Shown piece after piece: positions 6,423 to 11,474 of a stretch of 11,474 bases of DNA. A program made the translations under genes and the position numbers. The notes beneath the pieces were generated by a model. It did not search any database, had not been told where the DNA came from, and was given only the letters and a program-made list of their open reading frames with translations. The first letter of the stretch is position 1; the number at the start of each line of letters is the position of its first letter. The stretch covers positions 1-11,474 of the forward strand of contig JANYFF010000195.1 of the NCBI GenBank assembly GCA_025362825.1. The letters are read 5' to 3'. The stretch is from Polaromonas sp. Lineage in GTDB: Bacteria; Pseudomonadota; Gammaproteobacteria; Burkholderiales; Burkholderiaceae_C.

Positions 6423-7841
6423 TTGAACACCAACGATTCCCCACCCCAAGGCCTTTGGCCTTCTCAACCACTGCGCATTGCTGTGATAGGCGGCGGTCCT
6501 GCCGGCCTGATGGCTGCCGAGGTGCTTGCAGGTGCCGGGCCGGCTGTCTCTGTTGACGTGTACGACGCCATGCCGTCCGTAGGGCGCAAGTTTCTGCTGG
6601 CAGGCAGGGGCGGCCTGAACCTGACGCATTCTGAACCGCCTGAGTACCTCGTGAAGCGTTATGGCGACCGCCAGCCGCAACTGGAGCCATTGCTGGATGG
6701 TTTCGGGGCTGCCCAGCTCCGTACTTGGGCAGACGGGCTGGGCATTCAAACCTTTGTTGGCAGCTCCGGGCTGGTGTTTCCCGCCGACATGAAGGCCGCG
6801 CCGCTGCTGCGGGCGTGGCTGCACCGCTTGCGCGGCAGCGGCGTGCAGTTTTTCATGCGACATCGCTGGCTCGGCTGGACAGACGACGGCGCATTGCAAT
6901 TTGCCGCGCCTGCCGGCGAGGCGTTGGTGCATGCCGACGCGGTGGTGCTTGCGCTGGGCGGCGGCAGTTGGGCACGGTTGGGCTCTGATGGTGCCTGGAT
7001 GCCTTTGCTGGCCGCGCGCGGTGTGGAGGTGGCGCCCTTGCGCCCGTCAAATTGCGGTTTTGACATTGCCGCGACACGGCCAGCTGACGATGTCGCGCCG
7101 GATGTCGAAAGCCGCCGCAGCTTCCTGAAGGAGCTGATAGGGCAAGCAGAGCCTGCGCGGCCGGGCTGGACAACGCATTTTTCAGACCGTTTTGCAGGTC
7201 AGCCCTTCAAGTCGGTGGCGATCAGCTTCACCGACTCGCTGGGCCGCAGCTTCAGTCGCAAGGGAGAATTCGTTGCCACAGCCACTGGCGTGGAAGGCAG
7301 CCTGGTCTATGCTGCCTCAGGCTTGTTGAGGGATGAAATCGAACGCACAGGCAGCGCTACTTTCCTGCTCGACCTGTTGCCCGGCAAGTCGCCGGAGCAG
7401 GTACTGGTTGAAGTGCGGCACCCGCGCGGGTCGCGCTCGCTGTCCAGCCACCTGAAAAGCCGGCTCGGTCTGGAGGGTATCAAGGCTGCCGTGCTGCATG
7501 AAATGCTGGACAAGGACGGTATGAATGACCCGGTCAGGCTGGCCCATGCCATCAAAGCGCTGCCTGTCACGCTAGTCGCCGCCCGACCGCTGGACGAGGC
7601 GATCAGCAGCGCCGGTGGCGTGGTGTTTAACGCCCTAAATGCCAATTTACAACTCAAGACGGTGACTAACCCCAAAGCGCCGGTGTTCTGCGCCGGCGAG
7701 ATGCTGGACTGGGAGGCACCGACCGGTGGCTACCTGCTGACGGCATGCTTTTCATCGGGTTTTGCAGCTGGACGCGGCGTTCTGGAACATTTTGGGCTGG
7801 GGCAGTCGACCGACCCGGACAGCGCATCGCCAGCGCCGTAA
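6423..7841 (+). CDS. HI0933/BaiN-like FAD-dependent oxidoreductase (TIGR03862-type flavoprotein)
   Basis: This 472-residue flavoprotein of unknown substrate belongs to the HI0933/YhiN group of FAD-binding proteins. The dinucleotide-binding loop is VIGGGPAGL (21-29). AGRGGLNLTH (60-69) matches the family's conserved second motif, GGGSW is at 179-183, and the C-terminal FAD-contact block AGEMLDWEAPTGGY (424-437) is intact. The family is presumed to be a cytosolic reductase; I would not assign a reaction. The start is unusual: the only in-frame start codon between the upstream stop (6387) and the Rossmann fold is TTG at 6423, with a weak GGA six bases upstream. An ATG at 6412 is out of frame by one base across a run of six Ts. 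A dispersed-repeat copy lies just upstream. Next is yajC after 143 bases with its own possible promoter, so co-transcription is uncertain. Confidence 0.88.
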   Translation: MNTNDSPPQGLWPSQPLRIAVIGGGPAGLMAAEVLAGAGPAVSVDVYDAMPSVGRKFLLAGRGGLNLTHSEPPEYLVKRYGDRQPQLEPLLDGFGAAQLRTWADGLGIQTFVGSSGLVFPADMKAAPLLRAWLHRLRGSGVQFFMRHRWLGWTDDGALQFAAPAGEALVHADAVVLALGGGSWARLGSDGAWMPLLAARGVEVAPLRPSNCGFDIAATRPADDVAPDVESRRSFLKELIGQAEPARPGWTTHFSDRFAGQPFKSVAISFTDSLGRSFSRKGEFVATATGVEGSLVYAASGLLRDEIERTGSATFLLDLLPGKSPEQVLVEVRHPRGSRSLSSHLKSRLGLEGIKAAVLHEMLDKDGMNDPVRLAHAIKALPVTLVAARPLDEAISSAGGVVFNALNANLQLKTVTNPKAPVFCAGEMLDWEAPTGGYLLTACFSSGFAAGRGVLEHFGLGQSTDPDSASPAP

Positions 7842-7881
7842 ACCACCGCACCTGTAAACGCTGGGCGCAGCGAAAGGTCAA

Positions 7882-7910
7882 TTTCTGGCAGCGGCGCGCC
7901 CGCATACAAT
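7882..7910 (+). promoter_or_regulatory. Possible sigma-70 promoter for yajC-secD-secF
   Basis: TACAAT (7905-7910) is a good -10 match (5 of 6 to TATAAT). The hexamer 17 bases upstream, TTTCTG (7882-7887), is a poor -35. The site lies 75 bases before the chosen yajC start in an otherwise featureless gap, which suits a promoter. The call rests on the -10 element only. Confidence 0.35.
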
Positions 7911-7984
7911 CGCAAGCTGTGTCCGCTGGCTGCAGCCGGACTGCTTGTTCCCCGTGTAGTTACCAATAATTTGTGGAGTTCGCC

Positions 7985-8326
7985 GTGTTCATTTCTTCTG
8001 CCTTTGCCCAAACCGCACCTGCCGCTGCTTCGGGCGGTGACATGATGTCATCGTTGACGGGCATGCTGCCGCTGGTGCTGATGTTTGTGGTGCTGTATTT
8101 CGTCATGATTCGCCCGCAGATGAAAAAGCAAAAAGAGCACCGCACCATGATTGAGGCGCTCGCCAAAGGTGATGAAGTCGCCACCGCGGGTGGCCTGCTC
8201 GGCAAGGTCACCAAACTAGGTGACGTTTACCTGACGCTTGAACTCACGCCCGGCATTGAAGTCCAGTTGCAGCGCAGTGCGATCGTGCAGGTGTTGCCCA
8301 AGGGCGCCATCAACATTAGCAAGTAA
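7985..8326 (+). CDS. yajC: YajC, Sec translocon accessory membrane protein
   Basis: YajC is a small inner-membrane partner of SecD and SecF in the holotranslocon. I chose GTG at 7985 (113 aa, beginning MFISSAFAQ) because GGAG lies six bases upstream (7975-7978). The in-frame GTG at 7973 overlaps that site and would add four residues with no ribosome-binding site. The protein has a short N-terminal segment, one hydrophobic helix at about residues 27-42 (LPLVLMFVVLYFVMI), then the hallmark RPQMKKQKEH and a soluble domain with GDEVATAGGLLGKV, as in the family. It is followed by secD and secF in the standard order. The gap to secD is 144 bases, long for this operon, and holds a hairpin. Confidence 0.95.
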   Translation: MFISSAFAQTAPAAASGGDMMSSLTGMLPLVLMFVVLYFVMIRPQMKKQKEHRTMIEALAKGDEVATAGGLLGKVTKLGDVYLTLELTPGIEVQLQRSAIVQVLPKGAINISK

Positions 8327-8333
8327 ATCTGCA

Positions 8334-8355
8334 TATGGCCTTCCAGTTGGCCATA
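8334..8355 (+). other. Hairpin in the yajC-secD gap
   Basis: TATGGCC (8334-8340) pairs perfectly with GGCCATA (8349-8355) around an eight-base loop, seven bases after the yajC stop. No T-tract follows, so it is not a typical intrinsic terminator. It may be a transcript-stabilising or processing stem between yajC and secD. The fold is read by eye. Confidence 0.45.
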
Positions 8356-8470
8356 GACCTGCAGTGCAGTTGCCGAGCAGCAATGTTGGCTGCCGGTTCT
8401 GCCTGACGAGGCTGCAGTCCCTGCATTCCCAAGCTTTACCGTTCACCCGTTCACCAGGAACAGCATTCTC

Positions 8471-10369
8471 ATGAATCGTTATCCGGTCTGGAAATACGTC
8501 GTCATTGCCATCGCCTTGCTGGTGGCCATTCTGTACACCTTGCCCAACTTTTTTGGCGAAGCGCCTGCCGTGCAGGTGTCCAGCAGCAAATCCGCCACCA
8601 AGGTGGACGCCACCACTGTGACCCGGGTGGAGCAGGCTCTGAAAGACGCCAAAATCGTGCCCGACGCGATCACGCTTGAAGGCAGTTCGGTCAAGGCGCG
8701 CTTTAACGACACCGACACCCAGCTCAAGGCCAAGGATGCGGTGCAAAAAGCACTGGCGTCAGACACCGGCGAATCAGGCTATGTCGTGGCACTTAATTTG
8801 CTGTCACGTTCACCATCGTGGCTGACGGCGTTGCATGCGGCGCCCATGTACCTGGGGCTGGATTTGCGCGGCGGCGTGCACTTCATGCTGCAGGTTGACA
8901 TGCAGGCTGCGCTAACCAAAAAGGCTGAATCGCTGGCGGGCGACCTGCGCCTGTCGATGCGTGAAAAGAATATTCGCCACAGCGGCATTGCCCGCAACGG
9001 CCAGGCCATTGAAATCCGCTTTCGTGACAGCCCTACCCTGCAGGCTGCGAAAAACCTGATCCAGGATCAGTTGCCGGATTTGCAGACGACTGATACGCCT
9101 GAGGGCGCCGAATACAAGCTGGTTGCCACCATCAAGCCGGAAGCCGCGCGCCGCATCCAGGATCAGGCCCTTAAGCAGAACATCGTCACGCTGCACAACC
9201 GGATCAATGAACTGGGCGTCGCCGAACCGGTGATCCAGCAGCAGGGCGCGGACCGCATCGTGGTTCAGTTGCCAGGCGTGCAGGACACGGCCAAGGCCAA
9301 GGACATCCTGGGGCGTACCGCCACGCTTGAAATGCGCTTGGTGGATGACAGCGCCGAGGGTCGCGCTGCAGAGAACAACAGCGGCCCCGTGCCCTTCGGC
9401 GCCGAGCGCTACCTTGAGCGTGATGGCCGCCCCGTGATTGTCAAAAAACAAGTCATCATCACTGGTGAAAACCTCACCGATGCGCAGCCAGGGTTCGATT
9501 CCCAGAACCAGCAGCCCAAGGTTGACCTGACGGTCGATGCCAAGGGCGGCCGCATCATGCGCGACACCAGCCGCGAAAACCTGAAGAAACGCATGGCCAT
9601 CCTGCTGTTTGAAAAAGGCAAAGGCGAAGTGTTGACGGCGCCTGTCATTCAGGGCGAACTTGGCAACCGCTTCCAGATTTCGGGCTCCATGAGCGTGTCC
9701 GAAGCCAATGACCTGGCCCTTTTGCTGCGTGCCGGCTCACTGGCCGCACCCATGGAAATCATTGAAGAGCGCACGATTGGCCCAACGCTTGGTGCTGAAA
9801 ATATCTCCAAGGGCTTTCACAGCGTGACCGTCGGCTTTGCCGTGATTGTGGTGTTCATGGCCTGTTACTACATGCTGTTCGGCATGATTTCCGGCATTGC
9901 ACTGGCGGTGAATTTGCTGCTTCTGGTGGCCGTGCTGTCCATGCTGCAAGCCACGCTGACCCTGCCCGGTATGGCCGCCATGGCACTGGCGCTCGGTATG
10001 GCGATCGACTCCAACGTGCTGATCAATGAGCGGGTGCGCGAGGAGCTGCGCATGGGTGCCTCGCCGCAGGCGGCCATTCATTCGGGTTATGAGCGTGCCT
10101 GGGCGACCATTCTTGATTCGAACATCACCACGCTGATTGCCGGTCTGGCGCTACTGGCTTTTGGCTCGGGGCCGGTGCGCGGCTTTGCGGTCGTGCATTG
10201 CATCGGCATCATGACCAGCATGTTCTCAGCGGTGTTCTTCTCGCGTGGTCTGGTCAACCTTTGGTACGGTCGGCAGAAAAAGCTCAAGTCGGTATCGATT
10301 GGTACGGTCTGGCGTGCGACGCCAGCCGAGGGTGGCGACACCGGCAAAAATGCCGTGTCGACTCGTTGA
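8471..10369 (+). CDS. secD: SecD, proton-driven protein export membrane subunit
   Basis: SecD with SecF pulls secreted proteins across the inner membrane using the proton-motive force. The ATG at 8471 is preceded by AGGAA at 8456-8460. The protein has 632 residues (E. coli SecD has about 615). It begins with one membrane helix (about 8-26), followed by a large periplasmic region with the family motif LGLDLRGG (128-135). A C-terminal bundle of about five membrane helices runs from about 450 to 600 and includes GMAIDSNVLINERVREE (509-525). D513 sits in the position of the conserved membrane aspartate implicated in proton transport in this RND-like family. The order yajC-secD-secF is canonical, and secF begins 30 bases after the stop. 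No disruption is seen. Confidence 0.97.
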   Translation: MNRYPVWKYVVIAIALLVAILYTLPNFFGEAPAVQVSSSKSATKVDATTVTRVEQALKDAKIVPDAITLEGSSVKARFNDTDTQLKAKDAVQKALASDTGESGYVVALNLLSRSPSWLTALHAAPMYLGLDLRGGVHFMLQVDMQAALTKKAESLAGDLRLSMREKNIRHSGIARNGQAIEIRFRDSPTLQAAKNLIQDQLPDLQTTDTPEGAEYKLVATIKPEAARRIQDQALKQNIVTLHNRINELGVAEPVIQQQGADRIVVQLPGVQDTAKAKDILGRTATLEMRLVDDSAEGRAAENNSGPVPFGAERYLERDGRPVIVKKQVIITGENLTDAQPGFDSQNQQPKVDLTVDAKGGRIMRDTSRENLKKRMAILLFEKGKGEVLTAPVIQGELGNRFQISGSMSVSEANDLALLLRAGSLAAPMEIIEERTIGPTLGAENISKGFHSVTVGFAVIVVFMACYYMLFGMISGIALAVNLLLLVAVLSMLQATLTLPGMAAMALALGMAIDSNVLINERVREELRMGASPQAAIHSGYERAWATILDSNITTLIAGLALLAFGSGPVRGFAVVHCIGIMTSMFSAVFFSRGLVNLWYGRQKKLKSVSIGTVWRATPAEGGDTGKNAVSTR

Positions 10370-10399
10370 GCCCACGCAAAAGAACAGGAAACAGCAATC

Positions 10400-11353
10400 A
10401 TGGAATTCTTCAAGATACGCAAAGACATCCCGTTTATGCGGCACGCGCTCATATTCAACGCGATCTCCTTCATCACCTTTGCGCTCGCAGTGTTCTTCCT
10501 GTTTTCCAGGGGCCTGCACCTGTCCGTAGAATTCACGGGCGGCACCGTCATGGAAGTCGCCTACACCCAGGCGCCAGATGTTGAAAAGCTGCGCACAACG
10601 GTGGCCGGGCTGGGTTTTGCCGACGTGCAGGTGCAAAATTTTGGTACGTCACGTGATGTGATGATCCGGCTGCCGGCCCAGAAGGGCGTGAGCACGGCAC
10701 AGCAAAGCGACAAGGTCATGCTTGCCCTGAAGACGGCCGACCCGCAGGTGGTCTTGCGGCGAACCGAATTCGTCGGCCCCCAGGTTGGCGAGGAGCTGGC
10801 GCATGACGGCCTGAAAGCACTGGGGATGGTGGTGCTTGGCATCATGGTTTACTTAGCTTTTCGCTTTGAATGGAAATATGCTGTCGCGGCCATCATTGCC
10901 AACCTGCACGATGTGGTGATCATTCTCGGTTTTTTTGCATTTTTCCAGTGGGAGTTTTCACTGTCGGTGCTGGCCGCCGTGTTGGCGGTGTTGGGCTATT
11001 CCGTCAATGAGTCAGTGGTGATTTTTGACCGTATACGTGAAAATTTCAGGCGTTACCGCAAGATGGACACGGTGCAGATTATTGACAACGCCATTACCTC
11101 GACCATCAGCCGGACCATCATTACGCACGCTTCAACCCTGATCATGGTGTTGTCGATGTTGCTGTTCGGCGGTGCGACCTTGTTTTACTTTGCGCTGGCG
11201 CTGACCATTGGTATTTTGTTTGGTATCTACTCGTCTGTGTTCGTGGCCGCGGCGATTGCCATGTGGCTGGGCATCAAGCGTGAGGACCTTGCCAAGGCGG
11301 GTGTGAAAAAAGAAGAAGACCCGAACGACCCGAACGCAGGCGCAACGGTGTAG
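10400..11353 (+). CDS. secF: SecF, proton-driven protein export membrane subunit
   Basis: SecF is the partner of SecD, and the two form the periplasm-projecting motor of the Sec system. The ATG at 10400 has AGGAA at 10386-10390. The protein has 317 residues, normal for SecF: a first helix at about 17-36, the periplasmic motif EFTGG (44-48; often DFTGG elsewhere), then five helices from about 137 to 290. GYSVNESVVIFDRIREN (199-215) is the conserved SecD/SecF helix motif; E204 stands where many SecF proteins have Asp (ND), a conservative change. ITSTISRTIITH follows near 236, as in the family. The C-terminus is a charged tail with KKEEDPNDPN. It ends the operon unless the partial gene downstream is co-transcribed; no terminator is visible in the 27-base gap. 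Confidence 0.97.
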   Translation: MEFFKIRKDIPFMRHALIFNAISFITFALAVFFLFSRGLHLSVEFTGGTVMEVAYTQAPDVEKLRTTVAGLGFADVQVQNFGTSRDVMIRLPAQKGVSTAQQSDKVMLALKTADPQVVLRRTEFVGPQVGEELAHDGLKALGMVVLGIMVYLAFRFEWKYAVAAIIANLHDVVIILGFFAFFQWEFSLSVLAAVLAVLGYSVNESVVIFDRIRENFRRYRKMDTVQIIDNAITSTISRTIITHASTLIMVLSMLLFGGATLFYFALALTIGILFGIYSSVFVAAAIAMWLGIKREDLAKAGVKKEEDPNDPNAGATV

Positions 11354-11380
11354 GCTCTGCAATAACTACCCAAATCGTTT

Positions 11381-11474
11381 GTGGCTGCCAACAATACAAA
11401 AAACAGTCTTCTGGCCAGGCAGGCCCGTGAGTTGTTCACGGAGCAGGCAGTCGATGGGTTGCCTGACCTTTCCA
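11381..11474 (+). CDS. Start of an unidentified gene (3' truncated by window edge)
   Basis: A GTG at 11381 opens a frame that runs without a stop to the window end (31 codons). An in-frame TAA at 11363 limits how far upstream the start can be, and GTG is the only start in that interval. The translation, with stretches such as LLARQARELFTEQAV and then DGLPDLS, looks like a real helical protein N-terminus. No clear ribosome-binding site is visible, and the segment is too short to name a family. A later ATG at 11453 in another frame, with GGAG nine bases upstream, is the alternative. Confidence 0.45.
   Translation, partial: MAANNTKNSLLARQARELFTEQAVDGLPDLS

Noticed and set aside
7973..7984. Upstream GTG start for yajC
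   Set aside because: It overlaps the GGAG ribosome-binding site used by GTG at 7985, and the YajC-like N-terminus begins at 7985.

Overview
The window reads as ordinary chromosome from a beta-proteobacterium, most likely Comamonadaceae (Polaromonas/Rhodoferax-like). This rests on the high-GC codon use, the adjacent addB-addA pair, the WxxGxW-type secreted protein, the yajC-secD-secF cluster, and short AT-rich dispersed repeats of a kind I associate with that family. The taxonomic call is inference; no rRNA or marker gene is present.

Layout. (1) 1-5607, + strand: a two-gene recombinational repair operon. addB is missing its 5' end at the window edge, and it overlaps addA by ATGA. Together they encode the AddAB helicase-nuclease, which processes double-strand breaks for RecA. 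(2) 5608-5689: a short convergent gap with a hairpin that can act as a terminator on both strands. (3) 5690-6061, - strand: a small exported WxxGxW-repeat protein with a calcium-binding-like tail. (4) 6062-6422: a 361-base divergent intergenic region with a repeat copy, a 12-bp palindrome, an inverted repeat and weak regulatory-looking motifs, but no convincing gene. (5) 6423-7841, + strand: a HI0933/BaiN-like flavoprotein that begins at TTG. (6) 7985-11353, + strand: yajC, secD and secF, the accessory complex that uses the proton-motive force to help the SecYEG translocon and that associates with YidC. (7) 11381 to the end: the first 31 codons of an unidentified + strand gene.

Functional logic. 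The window holds unrelated housekeeping modules: DNA repair, a small envelope protein, a flavoenzyme and protein export. I found no phage, transposon, toxin-antitoxin, CRISPR, tRNA or rRNA. I do not see a novel multi-gene system. The most noteworthy signals are small: three diverged copies of a roughly 60-70 base repeat, two of them read through in frame inside addB and addA; an apparent Q-to-K change in the QxxxY motif of the AddA nuclease; and a yajC-secD gap containing a hairpin, a possible 23-codon ORF and a tandem 8-mer next to the secD ribosome-binding site.
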